This document shows positions 17,821 to 36,735 of a stretch of DNA of 64,000 bases, one piece after another. A program made the position numbers and the translations under genes. This DNA comes from Ficedula albicollis (taxonomy: Eukaryota > Chordata > Aves > Passeriformes > Muscicapidae). The stretch covers positions 20,350,880-20,414,879 of the forward strand of contig NC_021676.1 of the NCBI RefSeq assembly GCF_000247815.1. Direction: 5' to 3'. The notes under the pieces are model-generated. The model did not search any database and was not told where the DNA came from. It worked only from the letters and a program-made list of their open reading frames with translations. The first letter of the stretch is position 1; each line of letters starts with the position of its first letter.

Positions 17821-18552
17821 AGCAGCAGCTCAGCCGTGACCCGGGGGATGATTTGTCTCCTGCTCATCTGTCTGGGCCCCGTCTCCTCCTGCCATCTCCT
17901 AAGTGGAAGCGACTGCGGAGCTTTAGTCCCCATTTATCTCCATGAGGGCGGTGACAGCGGGGACAGTGATGCATGAGGCGCGTCCCCGGGCCGGGCACGG
18001 TGACACGGCCGCGCTCCGCTCTGCTGCCTCTCCCCGGAGCGATGTCACCGCAGGGTGACACCGCCTGCCCGCTCGGGGGCTCCGGGGACAACAGCACAAA
18101 AGCCATTTTTCACACCTTGCTTCAAAGAAATCAGAGAAATCAAACAAAGCACAACTCGCCCCTGGGCGCGCCGGCGGCTGCTCGGAACTTTCTGCTTTGC
18201 TCCTCTCCGGGTTTTTCTCCAAAGTCCCCGGTGCTCCTGAATGGTTTTGGGGGACAGGGAGGGGTCACCGCTGCCCAGGTGACATCACACTGGGAATTTG
18301 GGATGGGGCGCAGATGTTCCAAACGCCAGACTGGGATTTTATCCACGAAACGGAGACAGTTACTATCCTGTGCCTCACCAAAGGGTCTGGGTGATATTTG
18401 GTGCCTCTTTGCCATCCTTGACCTCAGCAAATTATCCAAAAAACGTTGAAAAACAGAGTCAGGTTTTCCAGAAGATGCCCAGCTTCCATGATTCCATGAT
18501 GCTAAACTATGGAATTTATTATGGATGCTAAATCATTAGTATAAAATATTGA
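17821..18552. other. Unique sequence, possible noncoding element
   Basis: Around 17860-18000 the sequence is CpG-containing and includes ctaagtgg and atttatct words. No coding exon recognised. Confidence 0.3.
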
Positions 18553-19014
<462 letters not shown>

Positions 19015-19387
19015 TGATGCTAAATGACGGAATTTACAGCCTTTCAGCAGGAAGGTTTCCTCTCCATGGAGTGAGTGATGGGAATTTGGGGCTGGCCTGA
19101 TCAGCAGCACCTTTCCCAAACTGAAATCCTACGGGATGGAGCGGAGGTGGCGGCAGCACCATCCCTCTGCTCCGTGCTCTGGGGTCAGGAGCTTAAATCA
19201 CCAGCGAGTGACTTTGTTCATGAATTATTCCAGTTTTTGGTTTTGTGTTTGGAGTGGGACCAGAGTGACCCAAGACCCCACGAGCTGCTCCCGCAGAGCC
19301 CTTGGAATCTCTCGGCCTTTTTTATCCTCTGCTTTCCCATTAAGGGGAAAAGCCCCAAAGCAAAGCCAAGGAGGCTCCTTGCTGTCA
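19015..19387. other. Unassigned unique sequence
   Basis: No domain recognised in the open frames. Confidence 0.4.
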
Positions 19388-19965
19388 GGATCATTCCTGG
19401 AATCTGTCCCAGGATCATTCTCAGGATCATTCCCCGGATCATTCCAGGATCATTCCCAGGATCATCCCCGGGATCATCCCCGGGATCATTCCCAGGTTCA
19501 TTCCAGGATCATTCCCTGGACCATTCCCGGGATAATTCCCGAGATCCTTCTCGGGATCATTCCCTGGACCATTCCCAGGATCATTCCCCGAATCATTCCA
19601 GGATCCTTCTCGGGATCATCCCCGGGATCATTCCCAGGGTCATTCCCAGGATTATTCCCAGGATCATTCCCAGGATTATTCCCAGGATCATTCCAGGATC
19701 ATTCCAAGATCATTCCCAGGATCATTCCCTGGATCATTCCCGGGATCATTCCCGGGATCATTCCAGGATCATTCCAGGATCATTCCCGGGATCATTCCGG
19801 GATCATTCCGGGATCATTCCCGGGATCATTCCGGGATCATTCCCGGGATCATTCCAGGAACATTCCCTGGACCATTCCCGGGATCATTCCGGGATCATTC
19901 CAGGATCATTCCCAGGATCATTCCTGATATCATTTCCAGGATCATTCCCAGAATCATCCCAACCC
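19388..19965 (+). repeat. Minisatellite of ggatcattcc units
   Basis: Units of about 12-15 bp (catcattccc with gg/ag variation), about 40 copies, GATC-rich. Confidence 0.92.
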
Positions 19966-21377
19966 CACAGAGCTCCAGGAGCGTTTGGACAGCAGAGGTG
20001 CCCAGGGTGGGATTTCGGGATGTCTGTGCCCCAGGGGTGGCACTGGAAGATCCCGGTGGGCCCCATCCTGTAATTCCAACGCGATTCCGATCCCCACCGC
20101 CATTCCCGAGAGCTCCGCTGCATTCGCAGGCGGCGTCACAAGATGGAGCAATTGTCCCGTTTGTCACTGCGGCTCCTGGCCCGTCTCGGGGCTCTTTTTG
20201 AGTGAATTTCCCTTCCCCGTGACCCAGGGGATGCCCGAATCCAAACCTGCTCCTCAAATCCCGCCAGCAGCTCTGCATTCCCTGCACAGAGAACCGAAGC
20301 TGGGCTGGGAGCAGCCAGAGCTTCCTGCACCCACTTCCCGCAGCCTGTCCCGTGCTCTGTCCCACCCAAAAATCTGCTCACAGAGCCCGCGGCTCATCAA
20401 AACCTCTGGGGATGGATTTTGGCAATGCAGCAGCGCCTTGTGCCAGATCCCACCCGGGATGTAGAACTCCCCTTGAGAACCCCACAGGTGCCAGCCCGGT
20501 GTTTTGGGGTGTGGCTGCACCTCAGAGCTCCCCAGGAGCCGAGGGAGAGCTGCCCCAAAGGTTTGGGGGGTCCCCTGAAGGCACCGGGGCAGGGAGGGAA
20601 GGGTGGAGGGGGAAAGAGCCAGGAGGGAAGCAGGGGGGTGGATGCGCCCTTGGGAAAGGTGGAGGAGCAGAGCAGGAGGTGAGCACAGGGCTGGTTCCTT
20701 GGGGAATTAAATAAATGAAATAAAACAGGGGAAATGCCCCTTTTCCAGAAGAGTGGCCCAGCTGCAGGGGTGGAGCAGTGCCAGGGAGAAGTGGCTCTGT
20801 GTGCCCATTCCTGGGGACTTCTGTCCTTGTCCCAGCCAGGACCTTCCCAGACAAACCCCAAACCAGGACTCCCTTGAGCTGGAGCTGTTCCACGCCTCCA
20901 GATCCCTCCTCGTTGAAAACATGTTTGGAAGAGGTTTTTTCCACAGCCACATTTTCCTTGGGACAGCTTTTCCTTCCTGAAGCTCTCTCTGAAGTCGACT
21001 GGCACGACAAAACAGCCTTTTTGGAGAGACCAGCTCCAGAGGAGTGCTTTGGCCTCTCGCTTCCCAAATTCTTTCATCAGGATGGGAAAAGTGAGAAAGC
21101 CTGGGGGCAAATCCTTTCCCAGCAGCTCCATCTGCCAGAGGCCAGCCCAGGAACTCCCCTGGTCCCCATCCAGGCCACGGCTGCAGGGACCCCACACCAA
21201 ATATTCCAGTGCAAGTTCAGGGCCACCCAGCACCGAAGCAGAGAGGGTGAAGCCACAGCTGTGCAAACATCTGGGTCTCCAGGATCCCTGGGACCTCTCA
21301 GCGTGTGCGTGGTGACCGAGGGGCAGCTCCAACTCCTCTCCCATGGAGCTGCAGCCAAGCCCTGATTTTCCATGTTC
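19966..21377. other. Unassigned unique GC-rich sequence
   Basis: A 434-codon minus-strand open frame crosses it but has no recognisable domain, overlaps a CR1 and has the composition of noncoding sequence. Confidence 0.45.
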
Positions 21378-21625
21378 ATAAAACCATGGAATGGTTTGGG
21401 TTGGAAGGGTCCTTAAATTCACCTTGTTCCAGCCCCAGAGCTGGGTGCAAGTCCAGGCTTGTGCCCAGGTGAGCCCTCTCATCCAACCCAGACTGGTTTG
21501 GCTCATCCAGTGCCACCCCTGCCATGGCAGGGACACCTTCCACTGTCCCAGGCTGCTCCAAATCTCACCCAACCTGTCCTTGGGCACTGCCAGGAGCAGC
21601 CAGATCTTCCCTGGGCACCCAGCAC
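21378..21625 (-). mobile_element. CR1 LINE 3' end
   Basis: Starts ataaaaccatggaatggtttgggttgg and contains the reversed CR1 phrases cctgccatggcagggacacc and ttccactgtcccaggctgc. An extra segment after ccagagctgg suggests an internal rearrangement. Confidence 0.65.
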
Positions 21626-22841
<1,216 letters not shown>

Positions 22842-23074
22842 CGGGGCTGTCACCCGGGGCAGGGTCGTCCTGGCCTCTGGTTGCCAGGACGACGAGAGGA
22901 GGAGGATGGGGAGGATGGGGAGGAAGGGCAGAGGAGCAGCAGGAAGGTCTGGGTAGAAGCAAATCCCAAAAAGTGGCTCCGTGGCTCCCTCGAGGCGCTG
23001 TTGGCATGGGAGATGCTCCAAGCCCCCACTATTTAATTTGTCCATTTAAATCAGACCAAAAGGAGGTTTTGGGG

Positions 23075-23262
23075 ATGGCTCCAAGCCCAGAGCAGCTGTG
23101 GCTGCCCCTGGATCCCTGGGAATGTCCAAGATCAGGTTGGACAGTGAGGCTTGGAGCAGCCTGGGATGGTGGAAGGTTCCCTGCCCGTAGCAAGGGGGTA
23201 AAAATTAGAAAATTTTCAAGCTCCTTTCCAACCCAAACCGCTGTGGGGTTCTACCATTCCGT
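23075..23262 (+). mobile_element. CR1 LINE 3' end
   Basis: Forward tail: agagcagctgtggctgcccc, gcttggagcagcctggga, ttccaacccaaaccgc, ttctaccattcc. Confidence 0.6.
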
Positions 23263-23537
23263 GAAATGCATTTTTAGGCCAATGTTTATGGCTGGTCCCT
23301 TCGCTGCTCTGCAGTTCCACAGGATTCCAGGCAGCTCAAAGGTGTTTTCCTGCCTCCTGGGCTGTTCACAGCTGTCAGATGTTGGCAGCCCAGCCCTCAC
23401 TCACACTGCAGGGTGGCAACGTGCACAGGGAAATGGCTCATTCCTGGTGAGCAACTCCAGGGCCAGCCAGGAGTCTGGGTACCAGAGAGTCAGAAAGGGG
23501 GGTGGGAGGAACAGTGAGACTCTCCTTTGGGCTGAGT
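23263..23537. other. Unassigned unique sequence
   Basis: No gene or repeat recognised. Confidence 0.35.
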
Positions 23538-23859
23538 ACGAGAAAACAGGAGAAGACTGAATTTTCCAGGGAGATCTCTCTCACCTTTCAGGATTCTCCT
23601 CGGGGAGAACGATGCTAATCCTGCCCCATGGGCTATTTCAAGCCAGGCTGGCCTAATTGCCAGAGCTGTCCTTGCTGATTCCAGCTCTGGGGATGCTCTT
23701 ATCCTTCCCTAGGTGCTCAGGAGAGGACAAATCTGAGTCCGAACACGAAATTCCGTCTCTTGTGCTTTTTATCCTGACCCTGGTGAGAAGAAGAAGAAGA
23801 TCCTAAAAGTGATATAAATCCCTGTATTTACAGAGCCCCCATGGGAACAGAACCACCTC

Positions 23860-23985
23860 ACCTGTGGGGATTTTTGTACTCACCCCACAGGAACAGAACC
23901 ACCTCACCTTTTGGGATTTTTGTACTCACCCCATGGAAGCAGAACCACCTCACCTTTGGGTTTTTTTCACTCACCCCCCTCTCCC
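23860..23985 (+). repeat. 46-bp VNTR (copy 1)
   Basis: cagaaccacctcacc units separated by ttttgtactcaccccac; one unit fewer than in the second duplicate. Confidence 0.9.
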
Positions 23986-24304
23986 TTCAGCGTCAGCTGC
24001 CGGCAGATGGGAGTGTGGTGGATTATTTAGGGAAAACGCCCAATAACATCACAATTACTTACCATAAAAGCCTGGTGTTTCCAATAATAGCCCAATGTTC
24101 CAGGCACCTGTCCAACAGAGCTCTCCTACCTGCCCACTGCAGGGCTCAGATCCATCACAGGCATCTCCAGGTGCCACTGCTGCTCTGCCAGGGATGGGGG
24201 CTGCAGGACCTGTCACCCCCAGAGTGCCACCCCCTGGGGTCTGCAACAACAACCTGTGGGGAAGAGGCAGCACCAAGCCAGGAATCCAGCTGCAAACCAG
24301 CACT

Positions 24305-24420
24305 GGAAGTGTCCCAGGCCAGGCTGGAAGGGGCTTGGAGCAGCCTGGGATAGTGGCAGGGGGTAGAACGAGGTGGGGTTTAAGGTCCCTCCATCCCAAA
24401 CCATCCCGGGGTTCAGCATC
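24305..24420 (+). mobile_element. CR1 LINE 3' end (copy 1)
   Basis: ccaggccaggctggaagggg, gcttggagcagcctggga, tttaaggtccctccatccc. Confidence 0.6.
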
Positions 24421-26250
24421 TGCCAGGCTTTGGGTGCTGCTGCAGCTGGCTGGCCCCAGCCCCCCTGGCATGGCAGAGGGGCCCAGATGCCACTGTCACC
24501 TCCTGACACGGTCACCCCGGTGCTGGAATGAGGCAGAAAGGGATAAATGGGAACAAAAGGCCCCAGAACTGTTTTTCTTGGTCAGATCCCAGGAGCCCCA
24601 TCAGCGACATCCACGATGGCTTTTCCAGACCGGGCTGGGCAGCGGATTTTGCTCAAGAGTTCCCAGAGAACAACAACAACAACAAAACAAAACAAAAAAA
24701 TCGTGGACATGTGTCTGGCTGCTGATAGGAACCCAGCAGCAAAGTTCCTTGTGGGCTTGGGAAAGAGTGGAGGAGCAGCAGGGATGGTGTAACAGGATGT
24801 GGGCATCTCATCTCCCCGGAGCAGGAGACAGCTCTGGCACCCACCCAGCACTCAGCTCCAATTTGTTTGCACACAGACTCTGCTGGAAAATTGCATGCAG
24901 CCGGCCAGTTAATAAAAATCATCCTCCCAGAGCTCACCGGCAGCGTTTGCTGAATGAGAGATGGATGCTGAATTATTCACTCTGCGCCATCGGGGCTGGG
25001 AGAGGGAGGAAGATTTCGTGTGGTGCTGTCAGTTGTGGAGCACTCCATTCTCAGGGCTCTGAGGCTGCCATCTGCTACTGAATTCAGCACGAGGAGCGGG
25101 GAGGGGAGAGCAGGCAGCGTTTTCAGGCACTGGCTGCTCGTGGTGCAGCAGCTCCAGGGCTGGTTTTGGGGCAGTGGTGAGGAGGAGAAATCCAGGGGGG
25201 AGTGAGGGGTGGAAGGGCTGCTGTGGCACTCGGAGGATTCCACCCACACAGAGAGAGGAGGAACATCTGAGGGCACAAAAACCATCCTGCCTCGCCTGTC
25301 TGCCACACCTGGGTGGTGCAGGGAGAGGGCAGACCCAGCACAACATTCTGGGTGTGTCACTGGCCTTCACAGCCAGAAATTTCCCCATTTCTCCAAGCAT
25401 CCAGCTGTTTTCTTTTTCTAATGAGCCACCTCTCAAGCCCACCCCTGCCCCAAATTTTCTTCGAAAAATTCAGGAAAAAAATATATTTTTGAAATTAAAA
25501 TCTTGGTAAGGTGCTCAGCAGGGAAGTCCTTGTTCTCTTACACTCTAGAAACACTCTGAGAGGAAATTTTGGGAAATTGCTGTTGGAGACATCCATGGCC
25601 AAGTGCTGTGGTGGACATGCTGTGCTGGTGACAAGGCTCTGGATGCCTGATCTGTGCTGGGAGCTGACCTAGCCCTGCTGAGCAGTTTGTTTTATCAGGA
25701 ACCAGACAGGGCAGACACAGCAGAGCCCTGCAGGCAGAGCTGGGGAGGGAGACAGAGCTCCTTGGCAGGGCATGACAGGCTCTGGGAGAGCATGGCAGGA
25801 GGAAGCAACAAAAATCAGCCAGGAAAACAAACTCCTTGATTTGTTCCAAGACTCTCAGCACTGAGCACGTGAGATTTTGGGGGTTCAGTGAAGCTGAAGC
25901 AGAGGGCACTGTGGGATTCCTGTGTGTATGACAGACAGGAGAGGGATGAGAATGCAGCCTGTGGCTTCCCATAGAGCATCCCAACACTGGGAAAAGCCAT
26001 GAACTGAGAGCTCCTGCCCTTTGATGCCTTTTCCCCCCCAGGCCAGGAGCCTTTCCTCCCAGCAGGACTCTGGGAGCAGAGCCTGGCACATCACACAGAG
26101 GGGATGGGTGAGCTGGGAGATCAGGCTCAGGTTCATCAACCTGATGATTGGCTGGGATTTGACATCAACCTGGGGCTGGAATCTACAGGCTCAGGAAGAC
26201 AATTCCTGGGGTGTCTGCAGCCTCTGCAGCCCATCCATGGGGGAAGTTTG

Positions 26251-26705
26251 TGTAATGATTTGAAGGCAAAACCAGTGAGAGACTCCAAGGCAGAAATACA
26301 ATTTAATAGGAAAAAAAAGAAAGAAAATAAAATACCTGCAATAGTACAAAAGAAAAAACATTGGCACAGTCAGAATACAACCCGACACCTTGCTAGGTTA
26401 GGGTGATGGCAGCAGTCCAGATAAGTGCTCTTGTTGAAGCAGTGATCCTGTAGAAAGGTCTGGTAGCTCTTGTCCTCTGGAATCCAGTGGAAAAGGCTGC
26501 TCTGGTGTTCCAAATCTCAGTTTTTATCTAGGCAGGAAAGGCTTGGCTCCTCCCCGTGGGTGGGGCATCTCCCAGTGGGATGATGTAATTTTATCAGTCA
26601 TGCCCTGGGACTCAGTGGCCATTAACAGGAGATATCTCCTGGAGGGAGGATGGGCTGTGGGAAGATAAAGATGATTGCCCAGCTTGGTTTAAAGATGGCC
26701 CATTA
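26251..26705 (-). mobile_element. LTR-like sequence, songbird retroviral type (copy 1)
   Basis: On the minus strand: modules with ggagatatctcctgttaatgg, a TATA-like tagataaaaactg, an attaaa poly(A)-like signal and an ending cattaca. The overall order fits U3-R-U5, but no target-site duplication or coding region was identified. Confidence 0.5.
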
Positions 26706-26746
26706 ACAGGAGATATCCCACAGAGATAAGGATCACTGCCCCAGCT

Positions 26747-26813
<67 letters not shown>
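26747..26813 (+). repeat. Poly-G run, 67 bp
   Basis: Lies exactly at the junction between the two copies of the 3.3-kb duplication. Confidence 0.98.
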
Positions 26814-30716
<3,903 letters not shown>

Positions 30717-32170
30717 ATGGTGATAGAATCCACACTTTTGGGCACGTCTTTACATTGTAACCTAGAACACCATGGTACACAGGGTATCAGACTGGGGCTG
30801 AGGTGGGTCTGGGACACAAAGGGAGGCTGCAAACCAATCTCCATCCAGCAGGGAAAAGCTCCACAGGTTCCCTTCCCACTGCATCCCTGACAGTCTCCCC
30901 TTCTGCTCCTTTGTGAGCACCCACATCACAAAGATGACAAAAGCCAAGAGAGGGAAGGGCATGGGAGCCAGGAAATGCCCCAAGGGATGAGGGCTGAGAC
31001 ACACAGCCCATCAGGAGTCTGAATGTTTGGGGTCCCAAAGGCAGAGCTGGAGTTTGCAATGGCTTGTGAGGTGAGGAGGAAAGCTGGAAAAACCAGCTGA
31101 TTTTGGGGAGGGATGCTCAGTGTGGCACCAAGGCCACAACCCTGAGCAGGACCTGACCCAGACACGGCGTTCCACTTCATGGAGCTGCTGATTTTCTTGT
31201 CCTTGTGCAGCACATCTCCCACCTGGAGCCCCTGGGCACAGCAAGGAGCCACTGATGGGGGGCAGAAGGTGGCTCCCTCCCCTCAGGTGTGCCCTGAAGG
31301 TCTTGATGGGGGGCAGAACGCGGCTCCCTCCCCTCAGGTGTGCCCTGAAGGTCTGACCCTTCAGACTCTGTGGCTCAGGGTGACACAAACTTGGATTTCC
31401 AGCTCTGTTGGACCCTCTCACCTCTCCCAGCTCACCCTGCTCATGCTGCTTCCTTCATTCCTGCTGGAGAAGGGATGCTACTGCACAGCCACAGGTTCAC
31501 TTCCCACCCCTCTCCCTTTCCAGAGGTGTCCCTTCTGTCCTTAAGGAGCTGAGGGACATACAAAAGGATGGTGAAACCCCCACAATTCCAGCTGTGGAGC
31601 CCATGGAGCCTCTCCCCAGGTGAGGCTGTGCTGCTCTCACCCCTGGGACACGCCAGGACATTCTCCCTGCTGGTTATTCCCCAGCACACTTCCCTGCTGA
31701 TTATTCCCCAGCACACTTCCCTGCCTCGGAATCACGGTGGGATTTCACCCCCAGCCTGGGGGGTGCTGATTTTTGATGCCTGTGTGTTTATTTTTGCCAT
31801 TGCCAGGACCCCTCTTCATCCCCAGCGCTCTTTGACCCCCCTGGTGTCAGGAGTTCAATCTGTGACGTTCCACTCCTTGCCCCCACCTCATTCTCTTCGA
31901 GCTGCTCTGCCTTTGAAACCTGGTGCCTTATGCCAGCCCCAAAGAGTCCTGATCAATACCAGGGGACCACGTCCCTGTGACCTTGCAACCCTCCCCAAAA
32001 AGGGCAGAGGGCAGAGCCAAGCTCTGGCCATGTTTTCATTGCAGCATTTGCTGGAGGGGGGAGGGAGGGAGAGCTTTTCTTTCTTGTTTTCTTTCTGTCT
32101 TTTTTTTCCAGCTGGGACACTCCTGGCTGTCTCCTCTGCCTCATTAATGGCAGCAAGTGCCAGAATCACC
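30717..32170. other. Unassigned sequence beside the LTR-like end
   Basis: A short minus-strand frame (31004-30762) has one hydrophobic stretch (PLLAFVIFVMWVL) followed by charged residues, as in a membrane tail, and could be a retroviral remnant, but it is too short to assign. A 51-bp duplication (gatggggggcagaa...) lies at 31254-31355. Confidence 0.3.
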
Positions 32171-32634
32171 AAAAATCAGGAGAACTGGTGAGGTAAATTG
32201 GAAAAATCAGGAGCACTGTAGGAAAAGAGTCGCTCCTGCCTGTGCCCTTGGGCATGTAAAATCTCACTGCAATGGGGGGACCATCAAAGACCCCAGAAAA
32301 GCCCTGGCAGGAGTGCCCAGGGACCTGGTCTCTCTCCCCAGAGCTCAGCCCCTTACATGGAACAAGTGTTATTCCAAGGAATTCCGAGGAATAAAAGCAA
32401 AAAATCAGGAGAACTGGTGAGGTAAATTGGAAAAATCAGGAGCACTGTAGGAAAAGAGTCGCTCCTGCCTGTGCCCTTGGGCATGTAAAATCTCACTGCA
32501 ATGGGGGGACCATCAAAGACCCCAGAAAAGCCCTGGCAGGAGTGCCCAGGGACCTGGTCTCTCTCCCCAGAGCTCAGCCCCTTGCATGGAACAAGTGTTA
32601 TTCCAAGGAATTCCGAGGAATAAAAGCACTTTTG
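32171..32634 (+). repeat. 229-bp tandem duplication
   Basis: tcaggagaactggtgagg occurs at 32176 and 32405, and the following sequence matches to aggaataaaagca with one or two changes. Confidence 0.92.
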
Positions 32635-32869
32635 AGCAACCCTTGCAGTCTGGGGTCAGTGACTTCTGCAGGACCCTGTTAGAGGAATTTTGGGGCATTT
32701 TCGAGCTTAGATGTGCTGATAACTCACCCCAGATCCTAATGATCCAAAACCTGTGGGGTGAGAGCAGCACAACCTGGGGCTGGAGAAGCAGGAAAACCCC
32801 TCTTGGATCTGTGGCTGGGCAGCACCCCCAGTTTAGGATCCTTGGCTGTTTGGTGCGTGCCAGGGGTGC
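32485..32869 (+). repeat. Dispersed 385-bp duplication, copy 1
   Basis: Matches 35606-35990 at an offset of 3121. It contains gaataaaagcac, and could be an LTR fragment or a segmental copy; neither is shown. Confidence 0.9.
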
Positions 32870-33540
32870 AAGGACAGGAGGGATGGGGCATCTCACCCTC
32901 AGCTCCTGCTGCTGGTGGCAAGGGCAGGCCATCCCCAGGCGGGGGGCACTGCCTTGCACCATCCAATTAACCCTTCTGGCAGCTCCCATTAAAATAAAGG
33001 GGCCTCCAGGTCCCTGCTGGAGTGGCCTATTTTAGGTGAGCATCTCCTTGGTTTTGGCAGGGTGGGTGGAGTTGGGGAGGTGGTTATTTCAGGAAAGGGA
33101 CGCTATAGATAACTGATCTGCCAGCCAGGTGTCACGTTCCTTCATTTATTTTCAATTACTTTGTCTCTGGAGCTCCGGTGAGAATTGCCTGGTGTCAGTT
33201 CATTTGGTCACCTCCGCGCCTCTCCGGGGTGTGGTGTGATCCACCCCCAGGGGAGGCTGTTACAAAACAGCTCCAGCTCAGCCTGGGGCCACCCCCAGCT
33301 CTGTGACCCGGCTCAGGGTCACCCCTGGGCTCTGGGAGCAGTGGGCAGGCAGAGCAGAGAGTGTCGGGGTGGGAGATTCCTTCTGCTGCTCGTGGTGGCG
33401 GCAGAGCCCAGCCCCTCACCTGCACAGCCCCTGCCCAGGTGCAGCTGGCTGTCCCCACATGCAGGTGACAAGGAGCTGAGCCTCTGTCCCTTGGCTCGTT
33501 GCTCTCAAGCCCATGTGCCCCCTCAGCTGCTGAATTTTAG
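32870..33540. other. Unassigned unique sequence with a possible noncoding element
   Basis: 33110-33200 (tcatttattttcaattac) looks like a conserved noncoding island. No exon recognised. Confidence 0.3.
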
Positions 33541-34419
<879 letters not shown>

Positions 34420-34425
<6 letters not shown>

Positions 34426-34790
34426 GAAGGGAGTTTGAAGATCATCCCGTTCCACCCCTGCCATGGCCAGGGACACCTTCCACTGCCCCAGGCTGCTCCA
34501 TCCCAGAATATCCCCAGGGATAGATCGTTGGGTTGGGTTGGAAGGGAGTTTGAAGATCATCCCGTTCCACCCCTGCCATGGCCAGGGACACCTTCCACTG
34601 CCCCAGGCTGCTCCATCCCAGAATATCCCCAGGGATCCAGGAGCAGCCACAGCTTCTCTGGGTAGCTGTGCCAGGACCCCACCACCCCCAAAAAGAAGAA
34701 TTCCCTCCCAATATCCCATCCTTCCCTGCCCTCTGGCAGCTCAAAGACATTCTCCTTGTTTTTTGAGAGTCCCTCTCCCCTCAGTGTTCA
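34420..34790 (-). mobile_element. CR1 LINE 3' end with internal 115-bp duplication
   Basis: gttggaagggagtttgaaga occurs twice (115 bp apart), each followed by cctgccatggccagggacac. The second continues into cagccacagcttctctggg, typical of reversed CR1. Confidence 0.7.
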
Positions 34791-34995
34791 CCACCTTTAA
34801 GGTGAAGTCTCTTCACTCTTGCTGTCACTTTGAGCCCTTTTTACCTGCCTGAGCTGCTCTCCAAGTGTGATCCCAGCCATCCCTGGCGTGTCCCCACTCC
34901 TGCTGGCAGCGCTTACAGTGACAACAGTGGGGACCGAGGAGGGCATGATGTCATTTTCAGATCCGCTGGGAAGTTTTCAGCAGCCGTGTCTGGGG

Positions 34996-35055
34996 AAATA
35001 AAAAAAAAAAAAAATAATTTCCCGGGGGAAAAAAAAAAAAAAAAAAAAAAAAAAA
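34996..35055 (+). repeat. A-rich tract
   Basis: Two poly-A blocks separated by taatttcccggggg. Confidence 0.85.
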
Positions 35056-35215
35056 GGACACATTTGCTCTGGTTTCAATGAGAAAGAAATAAATAGAAAG
35101 CCTGGGAGTGACTGTCCTTAATTGATTAGTCATTTCTGCAGATGATAATTGCACATCAAAAGACTGAGATCCTACTGTTCCATGCAAATGCCCTCGCTGA
35201 GAGCAGCGAGGCACG
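35056..35215. promoter_or_regulatory. Unique island with octamer and homeobox motifs
   Basis: Contains ttaattgattag, gataattgc, a perfect octamer atgcaaat (35182-35189) and the inverted repeat ctcgctg-agag-cagcgag (35193-35210). It resembles a conserved enhancer; conservation itself was not tested. Confidence 0.35.
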
Positions 35216-35605
35216 GGGGAAGTGGGTACAGGAAATAAACCCTTTAGAAGCTCCCCAGGAGGATTTGGAGCCCCACATCAGGAAAACAGTTTTGTTCTAG
35301 ATGTGCCTTGAAGAAACATCCCAAACATCAGGCACATCCCAGGAGCAAGACAAGGAGAGGGAGGAGGACAGGGAACACCCCAGTGGAGGGGTGTCCAGCC
35401 AGGGGAAATATCCCAAATTCAGACGGCAGAGGAGAGATTTGCAATGTCCTGCAGCTGCTGCTGTAGGGGCTGGGGCTTGGCTGGACCCCAGGGTCACCCT
35501 GAGCCCCCTGGTCTGCAGCATCAGTGGCTACTGAGGCCAGAGTGAGGTGGCCAGAGGAAGGACCAGGCTAAAATCAGCCTGTGACCTCCAATCCCTGCTG
35601 GGGGA
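35216..35605. other. Unassigned unique sequence
   Basis: No gene or repeat recognised. Confidence 0.35.
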
Positions 35606-35990
35606 GTAAAACCTCACTGCAATGGGGGGACCATCAAAGACCCCAGAAAAGCCCTGGCAGGAGTGCCCAGGGACCTGGTCTCTCTCCCCAGAGCTCAGCC
35701 CCTTGCATGGAACAAGTGTTATTCCAAGGAATTCCGAGGAATAAAAGCACTTTTGAGCAACCCTTGCAGTCTGGGGTCAGTGACTTCTGCAGGACCCTGT
35801 TAGAGGAATTTTGGGGCATTTTCGAGCTTAGATGTGCTGATAACTCACCCCAGATCCTAATGATCCAAAACCTGTGGGGTGAGAGCAGCACAACCTGGGG
35901 CTGGAGAAGCAGGAAAACCCCTCTTGGATCTGTGGCTGGGCAGCACCCCCAGTTTAGGATCCTTGGCTGTTTGGTGCGTGCCAGGGGTGC
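35606..35990 (+). repeat. Dispersed 385-bp duplication, copy 2
   Basis: Direct copy of 32485-32869, same orientation, few differences. Confidence 0.9.
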
Positions 35991-36735
35991 CCAGGCTGTC
36001 CCTGAGCCCCCAGCGAGTGCCAGCCCTGGAGTCTGGCAAAGGAGGCTTGTGAGCATGACTCAGTCAGCCTCCAAAAGCAGCAGCGAAAAACAAGGATCTG
36101 CTGTGAGCTGCATCTTGATTTTTAAGCCAATCTCGTGATGTTTTGCAGGGCTGGAGTGTGTGACAGCCGGGCAGTGCTGAAACCCACAGGAGTTTCGGGG
36201 TTTTTTTGGGGGTGAAAATTGTCCTTTTTGTACACACTGGGGGTCCTGGAGGTCCTCCTCTGTGCTGGGAGCAAATCCCCACATCCCCAGGGCTGCAATC
36301 CCAGCACAGGTCACCCTTCTGGAGGGGGTCATTCCTCGTCAGGGATGTTCCAAATTCTCCTGGCTGCCCTCAGAGCTGCCCCCTCAACCTTGTGATGCCT
36401 CCAGGGGTTCCTCAGCCTCACTGAGCAGCTCTGAGCAGTGATGGGGATGGCCTCTTGTGCCTGTCTTGGCTCCGTGAGGCCAGAGGTGTGAGAGCACAGG
36501 TGTCCCAGCCCTACCCAGAGCGTGGCAGGGTTTGTGTGTGCAATTCCCTGCGGCCTGAGCTCCAGACTGGACCCTCTGCCCGGTCCCACCCAAATTCCTG
36601 CAGGCATCACCTGCGGCACCAGCCAAACCCCAGCCCCGTGTTTAATTCATCCTCCAGCTCCCCATCAGCATCACCGAGGAAGCAGCACCGGGGATGCCCT
36701 GGGTGCTTGAATTCCCTGCCGGGCGATCCAGAGCC
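35991..36735. other. Unassigned unique sequence
   Basis: No gene recognised. Confidence 0.4.

Larger units (their letters stand above)
23538..26746 (+). repeat. Segmental tandem duplication, copy 1
   Basis: Matches 26814-29940 at an offset of 3276, rising to 3322 after a 46-bp unit difference. Only a handful of substitutions were seen (for example near 23572 and 25488-25498). It contains a 46-bp VNTR, a CR1 tail, unique sequence and an LTR-like end. The 328-codon frame present in both copies has no recognisable domain. Confidence 0.95.

Noticed and set aside
24095..25081. 328-codon frame present twice (also 27417-28403)
   Set aside because: Its repetition follows from the segmental duplication. 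It contains a CR1 tail and has no recognisable domain.
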